From the NCBI GenBank assembly GCA_030602885.1, contig JAUVYV010000017.1, forward strand, positions 1 to 64,000: a DNA stretch of 64,000 nt. The letters run 5' to 3'. The notes beneath the pieces were generated by a model, which made no database searches, was not told where the DNA came from, and worked only from the letters and a program-made list of their open reading frames with translations. This stretch comes from Phycisphaerales bacterium. GTDB lineage: Bacteria > Planctomycetota > Phycisphaerae > Sedimentisphaerales > Anaerobacaceae. Of this stretch, positions 16,550-28,210 are shown piece by piece. The first letter of the stretch is position 1. Each line of letters opens with the position of its first letter. The position numbers and the translations under genes are program-made.

Positions 16550-17469
16550 CACCCAAAAAGACCTGGACATTACCGGTTATTGCAATCGTCGCTCTGTTCG
16601 GTGTCTTCGGTTTGTACCGGCACAGCGCATCAAGAAAGGTCCTTCCGGTAGCACGAACTCCAGCCGCAACGAGTCCGCCCGAACGGATTGTTTCGCTTGC
16701 ACCAAACCTTACCGAAATACTGTTCGCTCTCGGGCTCGGCGAGAAAGTCGTCGCCGTCTCCAACAATTGCGATTATCCGCCTGAGGCCGCCGGCAAACCC
16801 AAGGTGGGGACATTCTGGCAGCCGAATACCGAAGCGATAATTGCGGCAAAACCGGACCTGGTGGTCACGCTGTGGTTCGAGCAGCAGAAGGCCGTCGCAG
16901 ATACCCTGAGCAGAATCGGGCTTAACGTGTGGACTGTCAGGATAGAAGAGATTGCCCATCTTTATACCGCGATTGGAAAAATCGGCGAGGCCAGCGGCTG
17001 TGAAGAACGGGCCGAACAGCTGGTCCGGAGTATCAGGGGCCGCATGGATGAGCTCCGGTCACAATTCGCCTCAGCGGAAAAGGTTAAGGTCCTGTGGGTC
17101 ATTCAGACCGAGCCGCTGCGCGTGGCGGGAAGAGATACGTTCGTCAATCAGCTCATCGAGCTTGTCGGCGGCGAAAACGCAATCGGCCCAACCGTCCAGC
17201 AATACCCGCCCATAGGAACAGAAGAGCTGCTGAGCTGCGGTGCCGAGGTGATAATCCAGTCCGCGATGGTAACCGGTAATATCGAGCAGCAGCAAACCGC
17301 CGCCGAGGCGTTCTGGAGCAGATTCACGTCCTTGCCGGCTGTGAAAAATAAGAGGATTTACGTTGTCGGAGCCGATACAATGCTGCGGCTTGGGCCGAGA
17401 CTGCCCCAGGGCGCCGAGACTATCGCCCGTTGTCTGCACCCGAATATCAGCAAACAGCAGAGCCAGTAA
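16546..17469 (+). CDS. ABC importer binding protein, cobalamin/Fe-siderophore type
   Basis: This 307-residue protein has an uncleaved-looking N-terminal membrane segment (about residues 9-24) and then a class III periplasmic binding fold (BtuF/FhuD type): RIVSLAPNLTEILFALG, TFWQPNTEAIIAAKPDLVV and a long connecting helix. Such proteins deliver vitamin B12, heme or ferric siderophores to a FecCD permease. It overlaps mutL by four bases and is followed by permease and ATPase genes, giving a complete importer. Substrate cannot be read from sequence; B12 is plausible because a homocysteine methyltransferase and radical SAM chemistry occur nearby, but no cobalamin riboswitch is seen. Confidence 0.87.
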   Translation: MTPKKTWTLPVIAIVALFGVFGLYRHSASRKVLPVARTPAATSPPERIVSLAPNLTEILFALGLGEKVVAVSNNCDYPPEAAGKPKVGTFWQPNTEAIIAAKPDLVVTLWFEQQKAVADTLSRIGLNVWTVRIEEIAHLYTAIGKIGEASGCEERAEQLVRSIRGRMDELRSQFASAEKVKVLWVIQTEPLRVAGRDTFVNQLIELVGGENAIGPTVQQYPPIGTEELLSCGAEVIIQSAMVTGNIEQQQTAAEAFWSRFTSLPAVKNKRIYVVGADTMLRLGPRLPQGAETIARCLHPNISKQQSQ

Positions 17470-17478
17470 GGCAAACAA

Positions 17479-18510
17479 ATGTCCGAATTGCTGACAGCAA
17501 AGAATTTGACCGTCAAGATTCTCATCTGCCTGGCAGTGCTTGCTGCCGTGATGGGCCTTTGCACTTTCGTGGGGACACAGGATATCTCTGTCAAAAATGT
17601 TCTTGCCGGCCCCGGCACTGCACCCGGCGAAAACATTGACTATGATATATTCGTCCGCGTCAGGCTGCCGCGGGTAATCTTAGCGGCGCTGGTGGGAGCG
17701 GCACTGGCCGCCGCAGGCGTTGTGCTCCAGGCAATCCTGCGAAACCCGCTGGCCGACCCGTACATCCTCGGAATATCGAGCGGAGCAGGACTGGGCGTGA
17801 TTATTGCCGTTCTCCTGGGCGTCACCTGGAGCTTCTGGGCGGGCTCACCGATAGCGTTGTTTGCATTTGCCGGGTCGCTGCTGACCGTCTGGTTGGTCTG
17901 GACCGTCGGCTGCCTTGCGGGAAAATCCCAGGTAACAAGCCTGCTTTTAGCCGGTGTTGTGGTCAACGCCTTCTTCTCGGCGCTAATCATGTTTTTGACA
18001 TCGATAGCAAAAAGCGAGCAGGTCTATTCGACCATATTCTGGTTGATGGGCAACATAACAGAAAAAGAGCCCGCCGTATTGTGGGCCGCCGCCGTATGCA
18101 TTCTGGCCGGCGTGGTCGCTTTATTCGCCATATCTCAACGGCTGAACGTGCTGACATTCGGAGAGCAGCAGGCAAAAGACCTCGGCGTCGCCGCATCACG
18201 AACGCGAGCTATCGCCTTCGGCTTGGCCGCATTCATAACTGCAATTGCGGTCAGCCTGAGCGGCTTAGTCGGATTTGTCGGCCTGGTCGTTCCTCACGCG
18301 GTGCGGCTTGTGTTCGGACCCGACCACCGCCGGCTGCTGCCCATAAGCGCGATAACAGGTGCCGCCTTTCTGGTCGTCGCCGATACAATCGCACGGACAA
18401 TTGTCGCACCTGCCCAATTGCCGGTTGGTGTTATAACGGCAATTGCGGGCGGGCCTTTCTTTTTGCTCCTGCTGGCCAAGTACAGCAGAAAGGTGAGCTG
18501 GTTAAAATGA
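17479..18510 (+). CDS. FecCD-family ABC permease
   Basis: The 343-residue integral membrane protein has about ten hydrophobic helices and the family signatures RLPRVILAALVGAALAAAG and RNPLADPYILGISSGAGLG near residues 57-100, as in BtuC and FhuB. It forms the inner-membrane channel of the importer whose binding protein lies nine bases upstream and whose ATPase starts four bases before this stop codon (ATGA overlap). GLVGFVGLVVPHAVRL near residue 255 is the conserved contact region with the ATPase. Confidence 0.92.
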   Translation: MSELLTAKNLTVKILICLAVLAAVMGLCTFVGTQDISVKNVLAGPGTAPGENIDYDIFVRVRLPRVILAALVGAALAAAGVVLQAILRNPLADPYILGISSGAGLGVIIAVLLGVTWSFWAGSPIALFAFAGSLLTVWLVWTVGCLAGKSQVTSLLLAGVVVNAFFSALIMFLTSIAKSEQVYSTIFWLMGNITEKEPAVLWAAAVCILAGVVALFAISQRLNVLTFGEQQAKDLGVAASRTRAIAFGLAAFITAIAVSLSGLVGFVGLVVPHAVRLVFGPDHRRLLPISAITGAAFLVVADTIARTIVAPAQLPVGVITAIAGGPFFLLLLAKYSRKVSWLK

Positions 18511-19331
18511 ACGGCATCATAGAAGTCGAAAATCTGAGCTTCGGTTACACACCGCAGAGCACGATTCTAAAGGCCCTGAGCTTCGAGGTACCACCGGGAC
18601 AGTTTGTGGCGATAGCAGGCCCAAACGGCGCGGGCAAGACAACACTGTTGAATCTGCTTTGCGGGCTGCTCAAACCGAAAGCCGGCTCGATAAGGATTGA
18701 CACAGCAGACGTAGAATCGTACTCGGCCAAAGAGCTTGCAAAGAGAATGGCCGTTGTCCGTCAGGAGTTTGTGCCGGTATTTGACTTTTCGGTAGCAGAA
18801 GTCGTATCGATGGCAAGAACGCCTTATTTGGGGACATTCGGATTTGAAAGCAGCACCGACAAAGACGTCATCGCAGAGGCGCTTGCGATGACGGACACCG
18901 AGCGATTCGCGTCGCGGCCGCTCGCTCAGCTCAGCGGCGGCGAACGGCAGCGTGTCTTTATCGCAAGAGCGCTCGCCCAGGACACGCCCATCCTGCTCCT
19001 GGATGAGCCGACGAGCTTTCTCGATATGAAGCATCAGGTCGGCATATACGATTTGCTCAAGAAGATGCAGCTTGACAAGGGCAAGACAATCGTGGCCATA
19101 ACGCATGATATCAACCTCGCCGTGCAATACTGCGACAACGTTCTGCTGCTCGCATCAGACGGCGGCTACAGTCACGGCCCCGTCGAAGAAGTCCTCAACG
19201 CCGAGCTGATTGAAAAAGTATTCGCTGTGAAGACATTCAGCGGGAAAGCAGGCAAAAGCAGATTCTTCCTGCCCCGCGGCAAATTTGCCAGGGACACAGG
19301 CCGTACAGCACCGCAAACAAACGAATCCTGA
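18507..19331 (+). CDS. ABC importer ATPase, cobalamin/Fe-siderophore type
   Basis: From ATG 18507 the protein has 274 residues. It has Walker A GPNGAGKT (about 36-43), the signature LSGGERQR (about 136-143) and Walker B ILLLDEPT, with an H-loop in AITHDINLA. It energises the FecCD permease encoded just upstream, with a four-base overlap. A longer reading frame runs upstream into the permease gene but is out of register with any ATPase homology. The C-terminal 40 residues are a basic tail (SRFFLPRGKFARDTGR) of unknown role. Confidence 0.93.
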   Translation: MNGIIEVENLSFGYTPQSTILKALSFEVPPGQFVAIAGPNGAGKTTLLNLLCGLLKPKAGSIRIDTADVESYSAKELAKRMAVVRQEFVPVFDFSVAEVVSMARTPYLGTFGFESSTDKDVIAEALAMTDTERFASRPLAQLSGGERQRVFIARALAQDTPILLLDEPTSFLDMKHQVGIYDLLKKMQLDKGKTIVAITHDINLAVQYCDNVLLLASDGGYSHGPVEEVLNAELIEKVFAVKTFSGKAGKSRFFLPRGKFARDTGRTAPQTNES

Positions 19332-19556
19332 GCAGAAAATCCTCCGCTTCTGCTCCCACTAAGGGCTTGTTAATAATACACTTAAAGCTTTTATGCCGCC
19401 GCTGCCTGGTTTCCTGGCCCTGTAATAGAGTTTTTGCTTTCGCTGCCGGCGTAATTGGACGAAATAAGGGCTATGCGAATGACAGGCTAATATGTTAGCA
19501 TACAGGGTTTTATGAGTTACGTAGGACGCTGCGACAGAAAGAAAGGCGGATAACAG

Positions 19557-20030
19557 GTGGTACCGAAACGCAAAAAGGTCTCCAGAACAAAGACGAGTAT
19601 GACTCGAAAGAAAAAAGGGCGTCTCAGCCCCACCGATATGGAGCACTTCAAGCAAATGCTGCTGGCCAAGCGCAGAGAACTCCTCGGCAACGTAAACGAG
19701 ATGGAGGACGAAACACTCAAGAAGTCTCGCCTCGACGCCTCCGGGGATCTGTCGAGCATGCCTATCCACATGGCAGATATCGGAACCGATAACTACGAAC
19801 AGGAGTTCGTCCTCGACCTCATGGACAGCGAAAGAAAACTCCTCCGCGAGATAGACGATGCCCTTGGGCGTATCGAAAAGGGCAGATACGGCATTTGTGA
19901 GGGTACCGGAAAACCGATAGCCAAGGCCCGCCTCGAAGCCCAGCCCTGGGCCAGATACGGCGTCGAGCACGCACGCATGCTCGAACAGGGACTTGCAACC
20001 GAACCTGAAGAGCAAGAACTGCAGCGATAA
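19557..20030 (+). CDS. DksA/TraR-like protein with an eroded zinc finger
   Basis: The 157-residue protein has a basic N-terminus (residues 1-25), then a coiled-coil region with MEHFKQMLLAKRRELL and EFVLDLMDSERKLLREID, and a C-terminal RYGICEGTGKPIAKARLEA segment. This is the DksA/TraR layout, in which a coiled coil enters the RNA polymerase secondary channel. Of the four zinc cysteines only the first is kept; the others read Thr, Gly and His, so zinc binding is unlikely in the usual way. The start is a GTG with a weak ribosome site; ATG 19599 is an alternative. It probably modulates transcription initiation. Confidence 0.82.
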   Translation: MVPKRKKVSRTKTSMTRKKKGRLSPTDMEHFKQMLLAKRRELLGNVNEMEDETLKKSRLDASGDLSSMPIHMADIGTDNYEQEFVLDLMDSERKLLREIDDALGRIEKGRYGICEGTGKPIAKARLEAQPWARYGVEHARMLEQGLATEPEEQELQR

Positions 20031-20265
20031 GTATGGCAGGAAACTTCTTAAGCACTACTGGGAGGACTCTTAGCCGAGAAAACACAAAACAGGATATATC
20101 TCTACTTTGTCATTGAGCTGCTGATCGGCTGTTTCGGGCTTGCCGGGTATTGCGTTTCTCAATTTTCCTGCACGCCACAGCTCAATAGAGCCGGTCATAG
20201 ACGACGGCAGAAGATTTCTACTTGCAACAGGGCGAAGATTTGCTCTGATACCGACCGGCGAAACC

Positions 20266-20481
20266 ATGAAACGCAGATGCCCGATTTGCGGAAAAACCGT
20301 AAAAGCATCGGCTCACGAACAGCCCAAACAGGCGAGATTCTTCCCGTTCTGCTCCGAGCGGTGCAAGCTCATAGACCTTGGACAATGGTTTGACGCCGAA
20401 TACAAGATTGTCTCCAACCTGCAATCGGACGAGGATGACAAAACAATCGAAAATCCACAGGATACCATCGAGGACGGATAA
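20266..20481 (+). CDS. yacG: DNA gyrase inhibitor/zinc protein YacG
   Basis: From ATG 20266 this is a 71-residue protein with the YacG zinc site CPICGK ... FCSERCK followed by LIDLGQWFDAEYKI. YacG of E. coli binds GyrB and inhibits supercoiling; elsewhere the gene often sits next to coaE. Here it lies apart from coaE, after the DksA-like gene. The reading frame extends upstream to 20140, but that part shows no family similarity. The acidic tail (DEDDKTIENPQD) is typical. Confidence 0.85.
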   Translation: MKRRCPICGKTVKASAHEQPKQARFFPFCSERCKLIDLGQWFDAEYKIVSNLQSDEDDKTIENPQDTIEDG

Positions 20482-20599
20482 TAAACCCCAACCGGCAAAA
20501 ATATTACAAAAGTGCTTGAAAAAAGGCCGATAATAAAATATATACAGTATTGTTTTCTGCGAAGGCATAAGAACCGTAACTGTTTTGAAAGGAAGCAAA

Positions 20600-21919
20600 A
20601 TGGACAGTGCAGACCAATCCTCTCAATTTCTCGATAGTCTTCTGTTTCCCAGGATATTCCAAACCTTCCGAATGGCGATTCAACCAAGCAAGCTGATAAT
20701 CGCTTTCGGCGCAATAGCCATAATATGCCTGGCTGGGGCGCTCATGGACCTTACCGGAACCGTCGTCGGCACCGGCGGCATGCAGGGCCAGGAGACCGAG
20801 CTTCAGGTATATCTGGCAAACCCGGGGCGATTAGAGTCATACGTCGAACGATATAAGGACACCGGTGAAAGGCAGGGCGTATTCGGCACACTCTGGAGTT
20901 TCGCAAGGGATAAATTCCACGGCGCGCTCGAATCACTCTTTGCATTCGACCTGCCCGGAGTCGCAAGAAACGTCGCGGAGTATCTCAATGCAGTCGTCTG
21001 GGCGATGAAATACCATTACATCTACTGCATTTTCTTCGCTGTTATAGAGCTTGCGGTTATTGCTGTTGCCGGCGGGGCGATATGTCGAATTGCAGCTCTG
21101 CAATTTGCGAGAGGCGAGAAACCGGGGCTGGGTGAAGCCCTGCGGTTCAGCTTGAAGAAATTCACGAGTTTTTTCCTTACCCCGCTGGGCCCCGTTGTGT
21201 TAATCACCGCACTTTGCGTGCCTGTACTCTTGCTCGGGCTGCTGGTCAACATTCCAATAGTCGGGGACTTGATGCTGGTCATCTTTATGCTGTGCGCTCT
21301 TCTCTTAGGCGGAGTAATTGCGGTTGTTCTTATAGGGACTGTTCTGGGATTCAATCTGATGTTCCCGGCGATTGCCTATGACGGTGCAGACACCTTCGAC
21401 GCCATAGGACGAGCTTACAGCTACGTCAGCTCGAGGCCCTGGCGACTGGGATTTTATTACGCCATAGCCACCGTTTACGGTGCGATATGCTACATATTTG
21501 CGAGATTCGTTGCCTTTCTGATGCTGTGGTTAACGCATGCACTGCTGGGTTTTGCCGTATGGGCCAACAGTGCCGGCAACCAGCCCGACAAAATAATGGC
21601 CATCTGGCCCGAGCCGAGTTTCATGAAGCTCCACGCACTGTCAACCTTGACAGCAACTCGCTGGGAGTCATTCATTGCCTACATAGTGTACCTGTTCATT
21701 TTGATAGTCATAGGCCTGCTGGTCTCATTCATAACGAGCTACTACTTCTCAGCCAGCACCGCCATTTATGCACTAATGCGAAACAAGGTGGACAACACCG
21801 CTGTCGATGATATTTACATCTACCGCGAGGAAGCAAAATTTGAGCCGACACCAGCCGAAGATGTACCTGGCGAGGACAGCAGTTCGGAAAAAGAAGGCAA
21901 CTCGACCCAGAAGCAATAA
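20600..21919 (+). CDS. Multi-pass membrane protein of unknown function
   Basis: The 439-residue protein begins at ATG 20600 with GAAAGGAAG upstream. A hydrophobic segment at about 35-52 is followed by an extracytoplasmic loop of about 90 residues. A further five or so segments follow, including runs such as VVLITALCVPVLLLGLLVNI. The last 45 residues are acidic and hydrophilic (VPGEDSSSEKEGN). The middle resembles integral membrane proteins often listed as DUF4013- or YihY-like, but I cannot assign a family. A terminator lies just downstream. Confidence 0.8.
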   Translation: MDSADQSSQFLDSLLFPRIFQTFRMAIQPSKLIIAFGAIAIICLAGALMDLTGTVVGTGGMQGQETELQVYLANPGRLESYVERYKDTGERQGVFGTLWSFARDKFHGALESLFAFDLPGVARNVAEYLNAVVWAMKYHYIYCIFFAVIELAVIAVAGGAICRIAALQFARGEKPGLGEALRFSLKKFTSFFLTPLGPVVLITALCVPVLLLGLLVNIPIVGDLMLVIFMLCALLLGGVIAVVLIGTVLGFNLMFPAIAYDGADTFDAIGRAYSYVSSRPWRLGFYYAIATVYGAICYIFARFVAFLMLWLTHALLGFAVWANSAGNQPDKIMAIWPEPSFMKLHALSTLTATRWESFIAYIVYLFILIVIGLLVSFITSYYFSASTAIYALMRNKVDNTAVDDIYIYREEAKFEPTPAEDVPGEDSSSEKEGNSTQKQ

Positions 21920-21958
21920 AAGCACCCACGTGCCGATGCAAGCCGCCAAAGCTGCAAT

Positions 21959-21994
21959 AAAGGCCGATGCCGGACTGTGCATCGGCCTTTCCAT
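21959..21994 (+). terminator. Probable intrinsic terminator after the membrane protein gene
   Basis: A perfect 12-base-pair hairpin (arms 21959-21970 and 21979-21990, aaaggccgatgc/gcatcggccttt, eight-base loop) lies 40 bases after the stop codon. The T run is short (ttt then cc), so termination is likely but not certain. Confidence 0.6.
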
Positions 21995-22146
21995 TTGCCC
22001 GCCTGCTGTCACTCACACACGCAAATTGCCGATAGCACCCCCGCCGCCACACACACTGCTCACCAACACACTTGACAGACGCCTAAGCCATTATTAGAAT
22101 TGAGCTTGTAATTATTCATGGGGGAAAATATGACGATACAGGGAAT

Positions 22147-24105
<1,959 letters not shown>

Positions 24106-24211
24106 AAGACCCTCCTGCGAAAACCACGGCCCGCCCCACGGGTAGCTAAGCGCAATTTCCCCACCATGCCGCTATAACCACTGCTGCTCACTTGGCTTAC
24201 GGGATATATAT

Positions 24212-24256
24212 ATCAAAAAATGGAGACTGTAGCAACAATACAGAGTATTTTTTGAT
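24212..24256. terminator. Inverted repeat between convergent genes, candidate bidirectional terminator
   Basis: Arms atcaaaaaat (24212-24221) and attttttgat (24247-24256) are perfect complements, with an inner five-base stem ctgta/tacag (24227-24231, 24239-24243). It sits between the convergent dehydratase and accC genes, so it could stop transcription from both sides. It is AT-rich, unlike a typical GC-rich terminator, so it may have another role. Confidence 0.4.
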
Positions 24257-24375
24257 GTGATTCGGTTCAAAATACCGATATTCCGACATAGAAATCTAAG
24301 TTTATGTTGGAGGTTATCGAAATGTTTGGACCAGGTGAATATGCAGCAGATCAAACAGAAGCAATCTGCAGGTTT

Positions 24376-25713
24376 TCAGAAGTTGCGCTCGACGAAGCCG
24401 GTATCCACCTTGTTCTTGACAAACAGATTATGCGAGAGAATCGCAAGACACGCAGGTATCGTAGTCTTGATCGGCTCAATCACAAACTCGGACAAAGCCC
24501 TTCGCATCGTGGCGATAGCTTCCGCTCGGGATTCCTGATGAACGATAAGCTTGGCAATCATCGAGTCGTAACTTGCTGAAACCGTCCAGCCCTGAAAGAC
24601 GTGCGTATCCACCCGCACGCCTGGGCCGCCCGGAGCGATATAGCGAGTAATTGTGCCGGGGCAGGGTGCGAAATTTTCTGCAGGGTCTTCGGCGTTTATT
24701 CGACACTCGATGGCAACGCCGCTGTGCTTTATGTCCCGCTGGCTGAGCCCGAGCTTATCGCCGCCGGCTATCTTAAGCTGCCATTTAATCAGGTCGTGGC
24801 CTGTCACCATCTCGGTAACAGGATGCTCGACCTGAATTCGAGTGTTGGCCTCGATGAAATAGAAGTTTTTGTCCTTGTCGAGCAGAAATTCGACAGTAGC
24901 GGCGTTGACGTACTTCGCCTTCCTGATAATCCGCAACGCCGCATCGCACAGCTCCTCTCGCGTTCGCTCGTTAAGCACGGGACACGGCGATTCCTCTATC
25001 ATTTTCTGATGTCTTCGCTGAATGGAGCAGTCCCGCTCAAAGAAATGAACCGCATTACCCGACTTGTCTGCCATCACCTGAACCTCGACGTGCCTCGGCT
25101 CGACGACGAGTTTTTCAAGATACACGTTCGAGTCGCCAAACGCCGCTTCAGCTTCCGTCTGAGCGGAGGCAAAAGCAGCGCGAAAGCTCATATCGTTGTG
25201 GGCGATTCTCATCCCTCGCCCGCCGCCGCCGGCCGCCGCCTTTATCATCACCGGATAGCCAATCTTGTTCGCAAGCTTCAATGCCTCAGATTCGCTCTCA
25301 ATCGCTCCCTCCGAGCCCGGCACGACCTTAACCCTCACCTTCTGTGCCAATTTCCGAGCTTCTATCTTATCACCAAGTAATCGCATCGCCTCAGGCGCAG
25401 GCCCGATGAAGACTATCCCGCAGTCCCGACATATCTCCGCGAAGTTTATATTCTCGGCGAGAAACCCGTAGCCGGGATGAATCGCATCGACATCGGCAAT
25501 CTCGGCGGCACTTATGATTCGAGGGATGTTCAAATAGCTCTCGGCCGGACTCGCAGGGCCTATGCAGATGGCCTCATCGGCAAGATGCAGGTAAGCGGCG
25601 TCTTTGTCCGCCTCGGAATAGACGGCCACGGCCTCTACGCCCAGCTCGTGACATGCCCGAATGATACGCAGGGCTATTTCACCGCGATTAGCTATTAGGA
25701 TTCTGGAAAACAT
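24376..25713 (-). CDS. accC: Biotin carboxylase subunit of acetyl-CoA carboxylase
   Basis: The enzyme carboxylates the biotin on AccB using ATP and bicarbonate, the first step of fatty acid synthesis. The 445-residue protein has the N-terminal [18 protein letters not shown], the ATP-grasp glycine loop [28 protein letters not shown] with the catalytic Glu and Asn, and the family's usual length. The C-terminus beyond about 430 is somewhat divergent. It lies 33 bases after accB, so the two form an operon. The accA and accD subunits are not in this window. Confidence 0.95.
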   Translation of the reverse strand: MFSRILIANRGEIALRIIRACHELGVEAVAVYSEADKDAAYLHLADEAICIGPASPAESYLNIPRIISAAEIADVDAIHPGYGFLAENINFAEICRDCGIVFIGPAPEAMRLLGDKIEARKLAQKVRVKVVPGSEGAIESESEALKLANKIGYPVMIKAAAGGGGRGMRIAHNDMSFRAAFASAQTEAEAAFGDSNVYLEKLVVEPRHVEVQVMADKSGNAVHFFERDCSIQRRHQKMIEESPCPVLNERTREELCDAALRIIRKAKYVNAATVEFLLDKDKNFYFIEANTRIQVEHPVTEMVTGHDLIKWQLKIAGGDKLGLSQRDIKHSGVAIECRINAEDPAENFAPCPGTITRYIAPGGPGVRVDTHVFQGWTVSASYDSMIAKLIVHQESRAEAIATMRRALSEFVIEPIKTTIPACLAILSHNLFVKNKVDTGFVERNF

Positions 25714-25746
25714 AAACTCGCATCTCGGCTTCAGCGCAACAGCCTG

Positions 25747-26250
25747 TTATTCCGGCTTGACCTTGAAAAGCACCTGTCCATATTCAACCGCCTGCCCGTT
25801 CTCTGCCACTACCTCCGCTATCGTCCCGCCCACCTCGGCCTTTATCTCATTCATCACCTTCATTGCCTCAATGATGCAAACGACGGTGGTTGGCGTAACT
25901 TCCGAGCCGACCTCCACATAAACATCCGAATCGGGACTCGGTGTGGCATAGAACGTTCCGACAATCGGTGACTTTATCTCGACCAACCCCTTGCCATCCT
26001 GCTCAGATCCCTGCTGTACTTCTCCGCCCGAAGCCGTCGGCTGTACTTCTGCACCGGCGGCACCTGTGGGAGGGATAGCTGCGCCCATCATCGGCACGGC
26101 CGCAATCTGCGCCTTCGGAGCCGGACCGTCGCTTCGCTTCAGGAATATCTTGTCATCGCCGTGTTTTATCTCTATCTCGACAAGGTTATTTTCCTTCATT
26201 ATCGCAATTAATTCTTTTATCTTCTTAACATCGTTGTTCTTCTGGGCCAT
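25747..26250 (-). CDS. accB: Biotin carboxyl carrier protein of acetyl-CoA carboxylase
   Basis: AccB carries the biotin that moves CO2 between the carboxylase and transferase subunits. The 167-residue protein has an N-terminal helix region with [18 protein letters not shown], a linker rich in Ala, Gly and Pro (about 45-90) and the biotinyl domain with EAMKVMNE; the biotinylated Lys is K131. It precedes accC with a 33-base gap. It is 184 bases after the peptidase gene on the same strand. Confidence 0.95.
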   Translation of the reverse strand: MAQKNNDVKKIKELIAIMKENNLVEIEIKHGDDKIFLKRSDGPAPKAQIAAVPMMGAAIPPTGAAGAEVQPTASGGEVQQGSEQDGKGLVEIKSPIVGTFYATPSPDSDVYVEVGSEVTPTTVVCIIEAMKVMNEIKAEVGGTIAEVVAENGQAVEYGQVLFKVKPE

Positions 26251-26434
26251 ATTCGGTCCTTTCAGGATAGCAACCTAACCGCTCCATGTACTCAGACCGC
26301 GGACAGGGGTTGCCAAACAAATATAGTGTCTCTGTAGCCCTTTGCAAACAATTTCTCCTTCCACTTTCAGGCCACAGTCGCCTTCGCAAGACAGGCAAAA
26401 GCCCTGTTGCAACCGCAGATGCAAATGTACGCCC

Positions 26435-28048
26435 CTATCTAAGCGACGGTATGAGCCGAAGAAGAAATCTCCAGACGTTGTCAACCGAAGCAATGTTGAC
26501 GCGTTCGGCTGGACTGTGGGCATTCTCAATAGTAGGTCCTGCCGAAATCATCTCCATACCCTTGTATTTTTCGCCTATGACACCGCACTCGAGCCCCGCG
26601 TGAATCACCTTCACATCCGGCTCTCTGCCGCGAAGCTTCTCATAGACCTGCCTGGCCTTTTTAAGCAGCCCGCTGTCAACATTCGGCTTCCAGCCGGGAT
26701 ACCTTCCGCTCGTCGCCGCCTCGGCACCGGCGAGGGAAGCTGCAGCAGTAATCTTGCCCGTAATCTCCTCGAGCGAGCATACGTCGAAGCTGCGCTGTGA
26801 AGTCACTATCTCCAGCTCTCCTTTCTCGGCGAAGGTCCTTATCCTGGCAACATTGCTCGACGTCTCAACGACACCGTCAAACTCATGTGAAAATCGGTAC
26901 ACTCCGTGCGGCAATGCCAGCATCAAATTGACAATCCGATAGGCAACATCCCCGGAAAATACCTGTTCACACACACTTTTCCTCCGGCCCAGCAGCGTCA
27001 CAGTCAGCCCGGGGTCCGTCAATGCGAACTGCCCTTTCAGCGATACCGCCAAGATGCTGAGCTGCTCTTGCAGTCGCTCCAGCTCAGCCGGTTTTAAGCA
27101 CAAAACCGCACGTGCATCACGCGGTATCGCATTATGTGCCTTGCCGCCCTCGACCGAGCATATCCGCACATCCGCCGTCTGCCGCAACACATCGAGAACA
27201 CGAGCCAGAACGACAATCGCATTGGCCCTTTGCTCATCGATATCGATACCCGAATGACCGCCGCGAAGACCCGAAACTTCCAAAACATAGCATTGATATG
27301 ACGAAGATGCCTCAGACAACTGAAGCTTCAAAGTAATCTGTGTTTGCTCGCCTCCGGCACAACCGACAATAAAAGAATCATCCTCACCGTCGAGGTTGAT
27401 CAGGTATTTGCCCGTCACAAAGCCCTGCTCCAGCGCAGCGGCACCGGTAAGCCCCGTCTCCTCATCAACGGTAAACAGCAGCTCAAGCTTCGGGTGAGAA
27501 AGCTCCTTCTCCACCGCCAGGGCCAGCGACAATGCAACCCCCAATCCGTTGTCAGCCCCAAGTGTCGTACCCTCGGCACAAACCCAGCCGTCCTTCTCGA
27601 TGAGCTTTATCGCATCGGTCGAAAAATCGTGGTTGCTGTCCGGTTTTTTTTCACAAACCATATCCACGTGGCTTTGAAGCACAATACCGGCACTGGCTTC
27701 ATAGCCGGCTGTCGCGGGCAGCTCAATCACCGTATTGCCGACACCGTCACTGCGATACGACAGTCCCTTATCTTCCGCAAACGTCCGCAACCACTCGCAT
27801 ATCCGCTCCTCATGCCTCGAGCACCGTGGGATTCGACTGACCCGGCGAAACATCTCCCACACACCCTGCGCTTTCGCTTCCTCCAGACTCACCTTCACAT
27901 TGTTCACCATCTTCACACCTTCCGAACTGTCATACCCTACAGCCGCTGCTTCCTCCGCCGACATCGCCGGCCCAAGTAATTCCACAATCAGAAAAACCAA
28001 AACAGCATTCACATACGACCTGCTTTTCACCGTTCTTTTCTCCGGCAT
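26435..28048 (-). CDS. pepD: Aminoacyl-histidine dipeptidase (PepD-like, M20C)
   Basis: This zinc peptidase of the M20 family has the metal-ligand segments SHVDMVCEK and LGADNGLG, and the catalytic VDEETGLTGA. The carboxy-terminal part ends with a His-containing metal-binding segment (VIHAGLECGVIGEKY). From ATG 28048 it is 537 residues; the first 35 form a hydrophobic signal-like segment (VNAVLVFLIVELLGPAMSA), unusual for a normally cytoplasmic dipeptidase, and suggest export to the periplasm. An in-frame start at 28099 would put the hydrophobic segment deeper. It probably salvages peptides. Confidence 0.87.
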   Translation of the reverse strand: MPEKRTVKSRSYVNAVLVFLIVELLGPAMSAEEAAAVGYDSSEGVKMVNNVKVSLEEAKAQGVWEMFRRVSRIPRCSRHEERICEWLRTFAEDKGLSYRSDGVGNTVIELPATAGYEASAGIVLQSHVDMVCEKKPDSNHDFSTDAIKLIEKDGWVCAEGTTLGADNGLGVALSLALAVEKELSHPKLELLFTVDEETGLTGAAALEQGFVTGKYLINLDGEDDSFIVGCAGGEQTQITLKLQLSEASSSYQCYVLEVSGLRGGHSGIDIDEQRANAIVVLARVLDVLRQTADVRICSVEGGKAHNAIPRDARAVLCLKPAELERLQEQLSILAVSLKGQFALTDPGLTVTLLGRRKSVCEQVFSGDVAYRIVNLMLALPHGVYRFSHEFDGVVETSSNVARIRTFAEKGELEIVTSQRSFDVCSLEEITGKITAAASLAGAEAATSGRYPGWKPNVDSGLLKKARQVYEKLRGREPDVKVIHAGLECGVIGEKYKGMEMISAGPTIENAHSPAERVNIASVDNVWRFLLRLIPSLR

Positions 28049-28161
28049 ATTACAATCAAACAGGTTTATGATAGAAAGGCCGAGACACATTTCAACCACA
28101 TTTTAACCACACACCGACTGATAGCTTTCCGATACCCCGAGAAGTGGCCCCAAAACAAAAG

Positions 28162-28186
28162 GGCCGTGAACATTCCGCTCACGGCC
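28162..28186 (-). terminator. Terminator of the PEP-CTERM gene
   Basis: An eight-base-pair hairpin (arms 28162-28169 and 28179-28186, ggccgtga/tcacggcc) is followed on the minus strand by ttttgttttg. It lies 25 bases after the stop of the PEP-CTERM gene and fits an intrinsic terminator. Confidence 0.7.
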
Positions 28187-28210
28187 GAAGATGCCTGATA
28201 CCGTCGTTGC

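Noticed and set aside
24304-24579. Small plus-strand gene antisense to accC
   Set aside because: It lies mostly inside accC on the other strand and has no ribosome site or family pattern of its own.
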